Below, piece by piece: positions 7,511-20,032 of a DNA stretch of 64,000 nucleotides; within the stretch, counting starts at the first letter, position 1; every line of letters starts with the position of its first letter. The position numbers and the translations under genes were made by a program. The stretch lies in NCBI RefSeq assembly GCF_000971195.1, contig NZ_BBLZ01000003.1:209642-273641 (forward strand). Direction: 5' to 3'. The notes under the pieces are model-generated. The model was not told the origin of the DNA. It ran no database searches and saw nothing but the letters and a program-made list of their open reading frames with translations. This DNA is from Demequina soli. Its GTDB lineage: Bacteria > Actinomycetota > Actinomycetes > Actinomycetales > Demequinaceae.

Positions 7511-7935
7511 TTGGAGCGGCCCTTCTCCACGAGGTAGGTCGCGGTCCACCGGCCGCCGATGACGAAGGTCGAGGTCGCGTGCAGGCCCGCCACGGAGGCG
7601 CCCTCCTGCACGTCGCGCGGCTGCACGTGGCCCGCCTGGCCCGCCTTGGGCGTGCACAGGCACACCGCGGCGCCGTCGTCGAGAAGGGTCTGGGCGTCCA
7701 TGAGGAGGTCGGCGAGGTCGTCGTCGCCGTCCCTGAACCACACCACGCAACCGTCGGTCACGTCGCCGTAGTCCTCGTCGACCAGCTCCTCGCCCGTGAG
7801 CGACTCGACCGCCGTGCGGAAGTCCGCGTCCGTGTCGTCGTCGTACCCGAACTCCTGGATGATCTGCCCGGCCTTGAGCCCGAGCCTCGCGACTACGGCG
7901 TCCATCGTCGCCTGCGCGTCCTCCTGCGTCGCCAC
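7507..7935 (-). CDS. DUF3052-family protein
   Basis: A 142-residue acidic protein with the DUF3052 layout: ATMDAVVARLGLKAGQIIQEFGYDDDTD, an acidic middle (DGCVVWFRDGDDDLADLLMDAQTLL) and C-terminal VIGGRWTATYLVEKGRSK. In actinobacteria this gene is commonly found beside aceE, as here, where the two are divergent. Its function is not known. It forms a coupled pair with the peroxiredoxin. Confidence 0.88.
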   Translation of the reverse strand: MATQEDAQATMDAVVARLGLKAGQIIQEFGYDDDTDADFRTAVESLTGEELVDEDYGDVTDGCVVWFRDGDDDLADLLMDAQTLLDDGAAVCLCTPKAGQAGHVQPRDVQEGASVAGLHATSTFVIGGRWTATYLVEKGRSK

Positions 7936-8173
7936 GTCGGCGAGACCCCCTTCGTCGGATGCTGCGCGCTGGGCGCGCGCCGTGCGTCCACCCTAGAGGC
8001 ACCGCGCGTCAGGGTGCAATCGTCGCCGCCGATGCCTCCCCGGCCGCCGTACGCGCCACGCGTGTCAGGCAAGTAACCTGTCTGTGGCAACAATGTGTGG
8101 GAAGAGGGCGCGCACCCGCGCCCATCCCCCGTTCATTCGGCGCGCCACCGCGCGCCCGACAGGAAGGTCACCT

Positions 8174-10888
<2,715 letters not shown>

Positions 10889-10900
10889 TCGCCTAGCGGC

Positions 10901-12325
10901 TCACGGCCTGGGGCCGGAGCCCTCGTCCTCGGACGGGGTCTCCGGCCCTTCGTCATCTCCCGGCGCCTCAGGCGCGTCGCCGTCGCCGGGCGCGGCGTCC
11001 TCCGGGACGATGCGCTCCTCGCCTTCGTCCGCGCTCTCACCCTCGTCAGCAGCGTCGCCCGTGGCGTCGCCCTCCTCACCGGGCGTCCCCGCCGAGACGT
11101 CCTCGGCGTCGGGCTCCTCGTCCAGCTCCGCCTCGGGCTCCCCCTCGACCAGCTCGTCCTCGGGGCCCTCGCCGATCGGCGGCTCGTCGGCGACCGCCGC
11201 ATCCTCGTCGATGGGCGGCGCGAACGGGTCGCCGTCGGACGCGGCCGCGGGCTCGGCCGAGCCGCCGTCCCGATCCGCGCCCGAGCGGTCACCGCCGCCC
11301 GACCGGCCCGTCCCGAACATGCCCGACGCCCCGGACGCGCCGTCGGACCGCCGCGCGCCCGCGGCGGTGCGCTCCCGCACATCCTCCGGTGGCGACGCGA
11401 GCTCCTTCCCGGGGCGCGGGCTCTCGGACCCCGTCGGCGTCCACGCGGGGGCCGGATCGATGTGCGTGGCCGGCTTGGCCTCGACCTCGTCGAAGTGGCG
11501 CGCCTCCTCGGCCTCGGTCAGGCCGTCGTCGGTCACCGGGGCGCGTCGCGCATCGTCCCGCGCCCGGCGCGCCCGCACGAAGGAGGCACGCACCGCGAAC
11601 GCCGCCCACGCCGTGAGCAGGAGCAGCACGCCGAGGGAGATCCACAGGATCACCAGGGTGTTCGTCGAGAACACCCCTGCGGGCGCGACGCGCACGTAGC
11701 CGTCCATCGCGCACAGCACGGCGCCGCCCGCGACCTCTCCGTACACGTGGTAGACGCCCGTGGGCACCAGCCAGGTGCGGTCGGCGATCCAGTCGGTGAC
11801 GTCGGTCGCGGTCACCTCGCCCGTCATCTCGGTGGCCTCCGGCGCACCCTCCGTGGAGACCGTGCGGACGGGGACGGCGAAGCCGTCGATCATGATCCCG
11901 CCCACGCGCGTCTCGACCGAGACGGGCGTCGCCGAGGTGCCGGTCCACGTCACCGTCGCGTCGCGCGGGACCACCAGCGGCTCGAGCGCGGCCGTGTTCC
12001 TGGGCGCCACCGTCGTGCCTCCGACGGTGGCCTCGAGCGTGCAGCCGTCCGAGATGGATCCGGGCCGCACCAGCTCGGGGATGCCGGTGAGCGCGATGCC
12101 GCCGAGCACCCCGGCGAGCACCACGACCGCGGTGAAGCGACCGCGCGCGACCGCCCCGGATCGCGTCAGCAGCAGCGCCACCAGCACCATGAGGATCGCG
12201 GTGACCCCGAACACGACGGTGCGCTCCGGCGGGATCACGCCGAGCTGCCACAGCAGCCCGACCACGACCAGCCCCAGCAGCAGTCCCAGCACCATCCCCA
12301 GCAACGGTCGCGGCCGTGCGCTCAT
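10901..12325 (-). CDS. Membrane protein with very acidic C-terminal tail
   Basis: A 474-residue protein. The start is placed at the ATG with a GGGAGGATC ribosome-binding site. Residues about 8-75 hold two to three transmembrane helices, then an extracytoplasmic beta-rich domain (about 80-235; SISDGCTLEATVGGTTVAP...GVYHVYGEVAGGAVLCAMDG) with two Cys that could pair, another transmembrane helix near 245-270 and a basic stop. The last ~170 residues are an Asp/Glu/Ala-rich disordered tail. No family is recognised. It is divergent from fasR, sharing a control region with two palindromes, so a link to lipid or envelope physiology is possible but unproven. Confidence 0.7.
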   Translation of the reverse strand: MSARPRPLLGMVLGLLLGLVVVGLLWQLGVIPPERTVVFGVTAILMVLVALLLTRSGAVARGRFTAVVVLAGVLGGIALTGIPELVRPGSISDGCTLEATVGGTTVAPRNTAALEPLVVPRDATVTWTGTSATPVSVETRVGGIMIDGFAVPVRTVSTEGAPEATEMTGEVTATDVTDWIADRTWLVPTGVYHVYGEVAGGAVLCAMDGYVRVAPAGVFSTNTLVILWISLGVLLLLTAWAAFAVRASFVRARRARDDARRAPVTDDGLTEAEEARHFDEVEAKPATHIDPAPAWTPTGSESPRPGKELASPPEDVRERTAAGARRSDGASGASGMFGTGRSGGGDRSGADRDGGSAEPAAASDGDPFAPPIDEDAAVADEPPIGEGPEDELVEGEPEAELDEEPDAEDVSAGTPGEEGDATGDAADEGESADEGEERIVPEDAAPGDGDAPEAPGDDEGPETPSEDEGSGPRP

Positions 12326-12427
12326 CAGCGATCCTCCCGTGGTCCCTGGTGCCGACGCTACCTGGCACATTCGCGACAGTCGCGACATCTCGCCCACGGC
12401 GCGTCGCCCTCCCGCGCCCCGCGTGCC

Positions 12428-12446
12428 GTTGTGCGAAACCCACAAC
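12428..12446. promoter_or_regulatory. Operator-like palindrome, fasR upstream region
   Basis: Perfect arms GTTGTG and CACAAC with a 7-nt spacer, in the intergenic region between the acidic-tail membrane protein gene and fasR. A second site with the same spacer length follows 5 nt later, suggesting two adjacent binding sites for one dimeric regulator. Confidence 0.45.
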
Positions 12447-12450
12447 CTCG

Positions 12451-12467
12451 TTGTCTGGGATCGACAA
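12451..12467. promoter_or_regulatory. Second operator-like palindrome, fasR upstream region
   Basis: Perfect arms TTGTC and GACAA with a 7-nt spacer, 23 bp upstream of the fasR ATG. It shares the TTGTs...sACAA core with the site at 12428-12446 and, loosely, with TTGTAG...CTACAA ahead of fabD. Confidence 0.4.
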
Positions 12468-12489
12468 TCGGGCGGCTACGCTGGCCCCC

Positions 12490-13659
12490 ATGGTCAGCCC
12501 CGAGATGCGCGCCGAGACGCTGCGCCGCCTGCGCGGCGGCACCGGCCGCCTCGCCACGATGGCGCTCAAGACGCTCGACGCGGAGTACGCGTGGTTCCGC
12601 GAGCTGCCGGCCCAGGAGCGCTCGTGGGTGGGCTCGGTGGCGCAGGCGGGCATCGCGTCGTTCGTCGCGTACTTCGCGGACCCGCATGCGGGCCACCGCG
12701 GCACGCTCGAGATGTTCGCGTCCGCGCCGCCCGAGCTCACGCGCTCGATCTCGCTGCAGCACACGCTCACGATCGTGCGGACGTTCGTCGCGATCGTCGA
12801 GGCGCACAGCGACGAGTTCGCGGCGACCGGCACCGAGGCCTATCTGCGCGAGTCGATCCTGCGCTACTCGCGCGAGATCGCGTTCTCCGCGGCCGAGGTC
12901 TACGCGCGCGCCGCCGAGTCGCGCGGCGCGTGGGACGCGCGCATCGAGGCCCTCGTCGTCGACGCGCTCGTGCGCGGCGAGGTGGACGACGACCTGCCCT
13001 CCCGCGCCGCCGCGCTCGGCTGGAAGGCCGGGCCGACCCTCGTCATGGTGGGCCACACCGACGGCCCCCTCGGCGAGGTCCAGTCCGCCGAGCTGCGCCG
13101 CAGCCTGCGTCGCGCGTCGCCGGGCGCGCTCGTGGGCATCCACGGCGAGGACCTCGTGGTGATCGCGCGCTCGGACGGCGACCTCGGCGAGCTCACCGCG
13201 ACCCTGCTGCCCAGCTTCGGGCCCGGCCCCGTGGTGATCGGCTCGCCGGCCGTGACGCTGCTCGAGGTGGCGCGCGCCACCCGCGCCGCCTTCAACGGCG
13301 TCGCCGCCGCGCCCGCCTGGGCCCTCGCGCCGCGGCCCGTCAACGCCGACGACCTGCTGCCCGAGCGCGTCCTCGTCGGCGACGCGGCGGCCGCCGAGCG
13401 CCTCATCGCGGTCGCGTACGACCCGATCGCGTCCGCGGGCGGCTCGCTCAAGGAGACCGTGGCCACGTTCCTCGACTGCGGCCGCTCGCTCGAGCTCGCG
13501 AGCCGCACCATGTTCGTCCACGCCAACACCGTCCGCTACCGCCTGCGCAAGGTCGCCGAGCTCACCGGCTGGGACGTCCTCGCGACGCGCGACGCGCACG
13601 TGCTCCAGATGGCCTTCGCGCTCGGACGACTCCGCGACGCGAAGGTCTCCCCTTTGTAG
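12490..13659 (+). CDS. fasR: FasR-like PucR-family regulator of fatty-acid synthesis
   Basis: A 389-residue protein. Its C-terminal helix-turn-helix (SRTMFVHANTVRYRLRKVAELTGWD) is the PucR/CdaR type. The central part resembles the GGDEF-like PucR domain, and the helical N-terminus is typical of actinobacterial FasR. Direct proximity to fabD-fabH-acpP-fabF is the arrangement described for Streptomyces fasR, where the protein activates the fab operon. By analogy it may sense a fatty-acid synthesis intermediate. Start is ATG 12490. Candidate operators lie just upstream and at its own stop codon ahead of fabD. Confidence 0.85.
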   Translation: MVSPEMRAETLRRLRGGTGRLATMALKTLDAEYAWFRELPAQERSWVGSVAQAGIASFVAYFADPHAGHRGTLEMFASAPPELTRSISLQHTLTIVRTFVAIVEAHSDEFAATGTEAYLRESILRYSREIAFSAAEVYARAAESRGAWDARIEALVVDALVRGEVDDDLPSRAAALGWKAGPTLVMVGHTDGPLGEVQSAELRRSLRRASPGALVGIHGEDLVVIARSDGDLGELTATLLPSFGPGPVVIGSPAVTLLEVARATRAAFNGVAAAPAWALAPRPVNADDLLPERVLVGDAAAAERLIAVAYDPIASAGGSLKETVATFLDCGRSLELASRTMFVHANTVRYRLRKVAELTGWDVLATRDAHVLQMAFALGRLRDAKVSPL

Positions 13660-13670
13660 ATTCCCTACAA
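13654..13670. promoter_or_regulatory. Palindrome at fasR end / fabD upstream
   Basis: Arms TTGTAG and CTACAA with a 5-nt spacer, overlapping the fasR stop and 67 bp upstream of fabD. There is no T-run for a terminator, so an operator for the fab promoter is more likely. FasR is the obvious candidate ligand. Confidence 0.4.
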
Positions 13671-13737
13671 GAACCACGGCCCGAATCGGTATCCCCATGC
13701 CGCGGAGGGCCGTCCGATGTGAGGCAGGCTATAACCC

Positions 13738-14652
13738 GTGATCGCCCTTCTCTGTCCCGGCCAGGGTGCCCAGACCCCCGGGATGCTCGCCCCGTGGCTC
13801 GAGCTGCCCGAGGTCGCCGCGTCCCTCGCCGCCCTGTCCGAGGCCGCCGGCGTCGACATCGTGCGCCACGGCACCGAGTCCGACGCCGACACCATCCGTG
13901 ACACCGCGGTCGCGCAGCCTCTGCTGGTCGCCACCGCGATCGCTACCGGGCGCGCGCTGCTCGGCGACGCCGCCCCCGCCCTTGCCGCCGGCCACTCGGT
14001 CGGCGAGCTCGGCGCGGCCGCCCTCGCGGGCGTCCTCACCGACGCCGACGCGATGCGCCTCGTCTCCGTGCGTGGCGCCGCGATGGCGGCCGCCGCCGCG
14101 GCCTCCGAGCCCACGTCGATGGCGGCCGTGCTCGGCGGCGACGCCGACGAGGTCGCCGCGGCACTCGCCGCGCACGGCCTCACCCCCGCGAACGTCAACG
14201 GCGGCGGCCAGGTCGTGGCCGCCGGCTCCAAGGCCGCGATCGACGCGCTCGTCGCCGAGCCTCCGGCGCGCGCCCGCGTCATCGAGCTGCAGGTCGCCGG
14301 CGCGTTCCACACGACCTACATGGTCCCCGCGGTCGCCGAGCTCCACGCCGCCGCCGCCTCGGTGACCCCCGCCTCCCCGGCCGGGATCCTCCTGTCCAAC
14401 GCCGACGGCGCCCAGGTGGCGGACGGCGACGACGCCCTCGCGCGCATCGTCCGCCAGGTCGCCAACCCCGTGCGCTGGGACCTGTGCATGGAGACGATGC
14501 TCGAGCTGGGCGTGACCGGCATCGTCGAGGTCGCGCCGGGCGGGGTCCTCACCGGGCTCGCCAAGCGCGCGATGAAGGGCATCCCCTCCGTCGCCCTCAA
14601 GACCCCCGACGACCTCACCGCCGCCCGCGAGCTTCTGGAGAACGCAGCATGA
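13738..14652 (+). CDS. fabD: Malonyl-CoA:ACP transacylase
   Basis: A 304-residue protein that loads malonyl groups onto ACP. The oxyanion/N-terminal motif is LLCPGQGAQTPGML and the active-site serine lies in the GHSVGE elbow. Arg and His motifs follow (VRGAAMAAAA; VAGAFHTTYM). Start is GTG with a GAGGCAGG site about 10 nt upstream. It is the first gene of the fab operon and overlaps fabH by ATGA. Confidence 0.97.
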   Translation: MIALLCPGQGAQTPGMLAPWLELPEVAASLAALSEAAGVDIVRHGTESDADTIRDTAVAQPLLVATAIATGRALLGDAAPALAAGHSVGELGAAALAGVLTDADAMRLVSVRGAAMAAAAAASEPTSMAAVLGGDADEVAAALAAHGLTPANVNGGGQVVAAGSKAAIDALVAEPPARARVIELQVAGAFHTTYMVPAVAELHAAAASVTPASPAGILLSNADGAQVADGDDALARIVRQVANPVRWDLCMETMLELGVTGIVEVAPGGVLTGLAKRAMKGIPSVALKTPDDLTAARELLENAA

Positions 14653-15650
14653 CCACCCTCAACGTCCGCCGCGGCCCCGAGTTCACTCGCATCCTCGGCC
14701 TCGGCGTCGCCCGCGGCGAGAATGCCGTGCCGAACGACGCCCTCATCGAGCCGATCAACTCGTCCGACGAGTGGATCCGCAAGATGACCGGCATCGTCAC
14801 GCGCGTCCGCGCGAACGAGGACACCTCGGTCATCGACCTGTCGGAGCGCGCCGCCCGCGACGCGATCGCGCAGGCGGGCATCGACGCGTCCGAGATCGAC
14901 GCGGTCATCCTGTCGACCATCTCCTACCCCCGCATCACCCCCGGCGGCGCCCCGGTCCTCGCGGACCGCCTCGGCGCGACCCCGGCCGCGGCCTTCGACA
15001 TCTCGGCGGCATGCGCGGGCTACTGCTACGGCATCGGCCAGGCCGATGCACTGGTCCGCTCGGGCGCGGCGCGCCACGTCCTCGTGGTGGGCGCGGAGAA
15101 GCTCAGCGACTTCGTCGACCCGGCCGATCGCTCGATCTCCTACCTCCTCGGCGACGCCGCCGGCGCCGTGGTGATCGGCCCGTCCGACGCCGCGGGCATC
15201 GGCCCGACCGTGTGGGGCTCCGACGGCTCCGCCTCGGAGCTGATCAAGCAGGACCACACGTGGCTCGAGATCCGCGAGGACCGCGACCTGCCGTTCCCGA
15301 CCCTGCGCCAGGAGGGCCCCAGCGTCTTCAAGTGGGCGTCGTTCAGGATGGCGCCCGTCGCGCTCCAGGCCATCGAGGCCGCGGGCCTCACGCCCGACGA
15401 CATCGACGTGTTCATCCCGCACCAGGCGAACCTGCGCATCATCGACCAGATGGTCAAGCAGATCGGGCTGCCGGAGAGCGTCGTGGTCGCCAAGGACATC
15501 GTCGACTCCGGCAACACCTCGGCGGCGTCGATCCCGCTCGCGACGGAGCGCGTGCTGCGCGACGGCGTCGCCAAGAGCGGCGACATCGCCCTGCAGATCG
15601 GCTTCGGCGCCGGCCTCGTCTACGCCGCCCAGGTGGTGGTCCTGCCCTGA
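14649..15650 (+). CDS. fabH: Beta-ketoacyl-ACP synthase III
   Basis: A 333-residue condensing enzyme that starts fatty-acid chains from acyl-CoA and malonyl-ACP. The catalytic Cys is in FDISAACAGYCYG, His in PHQANLRIIDQM and Asn in DSGNTSAASIPLA, the normal Cys-His-Asn triad. The C-terminus GFGAGLVYAAQVV is typical. Branched-chain primers would be expected in an actinobacterium, but specificity cannot be read here. It overlaps fabD by 4 bases. Confidence 0.97.
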   Translation: MTTLNVRRGPEFTRILGLGVARGENAVPNDALIEPINSSDEWIRKMTGIVTRVRANEDTSVIDLSERAARDAIAQAGIDASEIDAVILSTISYPRITPGGAPVLADRLGATPAAAFDISAACAGYCYGIGQADALVRSGAARHVLVVGAEKLSDFVDPADRSISYLLGDAAGAVVIGPSDAAGIGPTVWGSDGSASELIKQDHTWLEIREDRDLPFPTLRQEGPSVFKWASFRMAPVALQAIEAAGLTPDDIDVFIPHQANLRIIDQMVKQIGLPESVVVAKDIVDSGNTSAASIPLATERVLRDGVAKSGDIALQIGFGAGLVYAAQVVVLP

Positions 15651-15733
15651 CGGGTGGGCCCCGCGTAGAGTTCACAACCGTTCGCAACGAACAGGGCGCC
15701 CCGGCGCCTCACATCCCCTACCAAGGAGCAGCA

Positions 15734-15976
15734 ATGGCACTGTCCAAGGACGAGGTCCTCGCAGGTCTGGCCGAGATCGTCTCGGAGGAGACCGACATCG
15801 ACACCGCCGAGGTGACCCTCGACAAGTCGTTCACCGACGACCTCGACATCGACTCGCTGTCGATGATGACGATCGTCACCCTCGCGGAGGAGAAGTTCGA
15901 CGTCCGCATCCCCGACGAGAAGGTCAAGGACCTCGTCACCGTCGGCGACGCCGTCGACTTCATCGCCGCCGCGTAA
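15734..15976 (+). CDS. acpP: Acyl carrier protein
   Basis: An 80-residue acidic protein carrying the phosphopantetheine site DLDIDSLSMM (serine in DSL). Helix II continues TIVTLAEEKFDVRIPDEK. It has an AAGGAG ribosome-binding site 6-7 nt from the ATG. It lies between fabH and fabF, as in most actinobacterial fatty-acid clusters, and shuttles the growing acyl chain in the cytoplasm. Confidence 0.97.
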   Translation: MALSKDEVLAGLAEIVSEETDIDTAEVTLDKSFTDDLDIDSLSMMTIVTLAEEKFDVRIPDEKVKDLVTVGDAVDFIAAA

Positions 15977-16031
15977 GACCCCTTCACGCATCACAGTCCC
16001 TCACCCCCCTCACTTCCTCGGAGGATCGCCC

Positions 16032-17270
<1,239 letters not shown>

Positions 17271-17280
17271 GCCCGAGCCT

Positions 17281-17333
17281 CGACCCTGAGCCATCCGCTC
17301 GCCGCCCCGCGGCGAATGGGTGGCTCAGGGTCG
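17281..17333 (+). terminator. Hairpin terminator after fabF
   Basis: Perfect 13-bp arms (CGACCCTGAGCCA at 17281-17293, complement at 17321-17333), with a further inner stem CGCCGC/GCGGCG. No long T-run follows, as is common in high-GC actinobacteria. It starts 10 bp past the fabF stop. Confidence 0.75.
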
Positions 17334-17361
17334 TTCGGCTCCGCCGCCCAGATCGAGCACC

Positions 17362-17470
17362 CGACCGTCCCCCACACGCGATCTGCACTCGGAGCACGCG
17401 TGGTCGGCATGTGCGCCGGGACCTGCATGGATCCAGGGGCGAAACGGCGTTCGTGTGTGGGGGACGGTCG
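17362..17470. repeat. Large intergenic inverted repeat (16-bp arms, 77-nt loop)
   Basis: Arms CGACCGTCCCCCACAC (17362-17377) and GTGTGGGGGACGGTCG (17455-17470) are perfect complements around a 77-nt loop, between the convergent ends of fabF and tetR. The same geometry with different arm sequence occurs at 44211-44318. It is too wide for a simple terminator. Confidence 0.7.
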
Positions 17471-17518
17471 CGGAAGGCGACGCGCGACACGGCCGCAGCC
17501 CGCGCATCGTCCCCCTCG

Positions 17519-18100
17519 CTACTCGAGCCCGGCGCCGAGCCTCTCGAGCGCCCGGTCGACCACGTCGACGAAGGCGTCGTCGGACCCGCTGGCCCACCAC
17601 ACGGCCGATTCGAGGATGCACCCGGTGATCGCCTGACCCAGGGCGCGGGCCTCGAGCCCGTCCTGCGCGATCGCACCGTCGCGCGCGAGGTGATGCGCGA
17701 AGCCGTCGGTCATGTCGCGCAGCGCTCCCACGCCCGCGGCGAACACCTCGGGGGACGCGCCGATGATGCGCAGGCGCACGCGCGAGATGTCCTCGGCCTC
17801 GTCCGACTCGGCGAGGGCCTCACGCAGCGCGGCCCGCAGGCCCGCGAGCCCGGGTGCGCTGTCGTCCGCCTCGAGGCGCTGCGCGAGGCGGTGGTAGTTG
17901 ACGAAGAAGTCGCGCCACACCAGGTCCGCCTTGTTGGCGAAGTGCCGGAACAGGGTGCGCCGGGACACGCCGGAGCGGACGGCGATGTCGTCCATCGAGA
18001 CGCCGGCGTAGCCGTGCTCGGCGAACAGGGTCGCGGCGATCCGCGCGATCCCATCGGGATCGGCGATCTGGGGACGCCCGGGACGGCGGTGCTCGCTCAC
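17519..18100 (-). CDS. TetR-family transcriptional regulator
   Basis: A 193-residue protein with an N-terminal TetR helix-turn-helix (GIARIAATLFAEHGYAGVSMDDIAVRSGVSRRTLFRHFANKADLVW) and a helical ligand domain. No particular sub-family is recognised, so the ligand is unknown. It is convergent with the fab operon and 44 bp upstream of the DUF3145 stop on the same strand. It may act on a gene outside the window or on itself. Confidence 0.9.
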   Translation of the reverse strand: MSEHRRPGRPQIADPDGIARIAATLFAEHGYAGVSMDDIAVRSGVSRRTLFRHFANKADLVWRDFFVNYHRLAQRLEADDSAPGLAGLRAALREALAESDEAEDISRVRLRIIGASPEVFAAGVGALRDMTDGFAHHLARDGAIAQDGLEARALGQAITGCILESAVWWASGSDDAFVDVVDRALERLGAGLE

Positions 18101-18144
18101 GTGCTCACCCTAACCCGCAGGGTGCCGCAACCACCGAGCCACGC

Positions 18145-18642
18145 TCAGCCGACCCGGTGAAGCCAGCGGACGGGCGCGCCGTGACCCGCGTATCGGAACG
18201 GCTCGAGCTCCTCGTCCCACGCGGTGCCCAGCGCGAGGTCCATGGCGCGCCTGATGTCGCCCATCGACGCGCCGGTGTCGAGCGCCGCGCGGATCCGGTC
18301 CTCGGGGACCACCGTGTTGCCGTGCACGTCGATGACGGCGTGGAAGATGCCCAGCGACGGGGTGTGCGACCAGCGGCCGCCGTCGGCGCCGAAGGACGGC
18401 TCCTCGGTGACCTCGTACCGGACGTGCTCCCAGCCGCGCAGCGCCGAGGCCAGGCGCGCGCCCGTGCCCTGCTGGCCCTGCCAGGCCATCTCGGCGCGCA
18501 GCAGCCCGGATCCGGCGGGCTGGTCCGTCCAATCGAACGAGGCGCGCGAACCCAGCACTCCCTGGGCGGCCCACTCGATGTGCGGAGTCATCGCGCGGGT
18601 CGCGGAGTGCACGAAAAGGACACCACGGGTGATTGCTGCCAT
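18145..18642 (-). CDS. DUF3145-family protein
   Basis: A 165-residue protein beginning MAAITRGVLFVHSATRAMTPHIEWAAQGVLG, characteristic of the actinobacterial DUF3145 family, which usually sits near the fabF end of the fatty-acid cluster, as here. It contains a motif-rich segment (WSHTPSLGIFHAVIDVHGNTVVPEDRIR) but no known catalytic residues. The ATG has an AGGAAAGGG site upstream; an upstream in-frame ATG is rejected because it lacks one. The function is unknown, and a link to lipid synthesis rests on context only. Confidence 0.88.
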   Translation of the reverse strand: MAAITRGVLFVHSATRAMTPHIEWAAQGVLGSRASFDWTDQPAGSGLLRAEMAWQGQQGTGARLASALRGWEHVRYEVTEEPSFGADGGRWSHTPSLGIFHAVIDVHGNTVVPEDRIRAALDTGASMGDIRRAMDLALGTAWDEELEPFRYAGHGAPVRWLHRVG

Positions 18643-18791
18643 GACCCTTTCCTTCCTCTGAGGTGCGTCTTCCCCTACGACCTCGAAAGAAACAGCCCGT
18701 GGCACCGGGTGTGGCTCGATTGTGCCCCACTCACGCCGTTATCGCCAGCGCCGCGGGTGGAATGTCCGACCTTCGTGCGAGGGTGGTGCGC

Positions 18792-19472
18792 ATGACCACC
18801 AGCGAGAACATCGTCACCGTCGCCCGGCTCCGCGCCGCGGAGGCGCGCGCGATGGAGACCGTCCATGAGGACGTCCTCATGGACCGCGCGGCGGTCGCGG
18901 TGGCCGATGCCGCGGTCGCCCTCGCCGCCGAGCGCGGGCTTCCGCTCGCCGGCCTTCCCGTGTGCGTGATCGCGGGCCCGGGCAACAACGGCGGCGACGC
19001 CCTGCTGGCCGGGGCGCTGCTGGCGCGACGGGGCGCGAGCGTGGTCGCGGTCGCCGTCGCGGACCGGGTCCACCCCCGGGGCGCACGGATGCTCGCCGAG
19101 GCGGCCGGCTCGCACGCCTTGTCGGGGATCGAGTTCCCGCTCGGACGCGAGCGCGTGCTCGACGCGCGGCTCGTCATCGACGGCTTCGCGGGCATCGGGG
19201 GCCGGCCGGGGCTTCCCGACGGCGCGTACTCGCTGCTCGGCCGCGCGGTCGAGGCCCGCCTGCCGATCGTGGCGGTCGACATCCCGTCGGGCCTCGCCGC
19301 GGACTCCGCGGACCTGCCGGCGCCGGACGCGTTCCCCGACGCGCCTCCGCGCTACGTGCGCGCCGACGTCACCGTGACGTTCACGGCGCCCAAGCGCTGC
19401 CTGGTCGAGATGCCGGCCGCCGCCGCGGCGGGCCGCGTCATCGTCGCGGACGTGGGGGTCGACCTCGGGTGA
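18792..19472 (+). CDS. nnrE: NAD(P)H-hydrate epimerase
   Basis: A 226-residue YjeF-N domain protein that interconverts R and S NAD(P)HX so that the dehydratase can repair them. Motifs: VARLRAAEARAMETVHEDVLMDRAA, the nucleotide-binding PVCVIAGPGNNGGDALLAG, LVIDGFAGIGGRPGLP and VDIPSGLAADSAD. In many bacteria it is fused to the dehydratase. Here the dehydratase is a separate gene about 1.1 kb downstream (20587-21441). Start is the ATG directly before the conserved domain. Confidence 0.93.
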   Translation: MTTSENIVTVARLRAAEARAMETVHEDVLMDRAAVAVADAAVALAAERGLPLAGLPVCVIAGPGNNGGDALLAGALLARRGASVVAVAVADRVHPRGARMLAEAAGSHALSGIEFPLGRERVLDARLVIDGFAGIGGRPGLPDGAYSLLGRAVEARLPIVAVDIPSGLAADSADLPAPDAFPDAPPRYVRADVTVTFTAPKRCLVEMPAAAAAGRVIVADVGVDLG

Positions 19473-19487
19473 CCGCCCCCGCCGGCC

Positions 19488-19988
19488 TCAGGAGCGCGAC
19501 TCGAGGGACTCGCGCAGCTCGCGCATCGCCTTCTTGCGCACGTCCTTGCGCAGGCGGTCCAGGTAGAGGTGGCCGTCGAGGTGGTCCACCTCGTGCTTGA
19601 TGAGGCGGGCCCAGATCTCCTCGCCCTCGATCTCGACCTTGTCGCCGTTGAGGTCGGTGCCGACGGCGCGCGCGTACGCGGGCCGCTCGCAGGGGTACCA
19701 GAGGCCGGGAACCGAGAGGCAGCCCTCCTCGCCGAGCTCCTGGTACTCCTCGCTCACCTCGACGATCTCGGGGTTGAGGATGTAGCCGATGTCACCGTCG
19801 ATGTTCCACGAGAACGCCCGCAGCGACACGCCGATCTGGTTCGCGGCGAGCCCGGCGCGGCCGTCGTGGTCGACGGTCTCGACCAGGTCCTCGACCAGCT
19901 GTCGCACGCGGTCGTCGATCTCGCCGACGCTTTCGCAGGGGGTGCGGAGGACAGGGTCGCCGATCACACGGATGTCACGCATTGCCAT
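19488..19988 (-). CDS. def: Peptide deformylase
   Basis: A 166-residue metalloenzyme that removes the formyl group from nascent proteins. All three motifs are intact: [17 protein letters not shown] (metal-binding Cys) and KHEVDHLDG (HExxH metal ligands and catalytic Glu). N-terminus is [15 protein letters not shown]; the first ATG lies two codons earlier. It is convergent with nnrE and divergent from the acetyltransferase. Confidence 0.97.
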   Translation of the reverse strand: MAMRDIRVIGDPVLRTPCESVGEIDDRVRQLVEDLVETVDHDGRAGLAANQIGVSLRAFSWNIDGDIGYILNPEIVEVSEEYQELGEEGCLSVPGLWYPCERPAYARAVGTDLNGDKVEIEGEEIWARLIKHEVDHLDGHLYLDRLRKDVRKKAMRELRESLESRS

Positions 19989-20032
19989 GGGCGTATCCTC
20001 CCATGCCCCGGGCGCGGGCGTATCGTCGGGAT

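Noticed and set aside
8084..8173. Upstream ATG start for aceE
   Set aside because: The extra 30 residues are not conserved-looking, while GTG 8174 has a proper AGGAAGG site and gives the usual E1 N-terminus.
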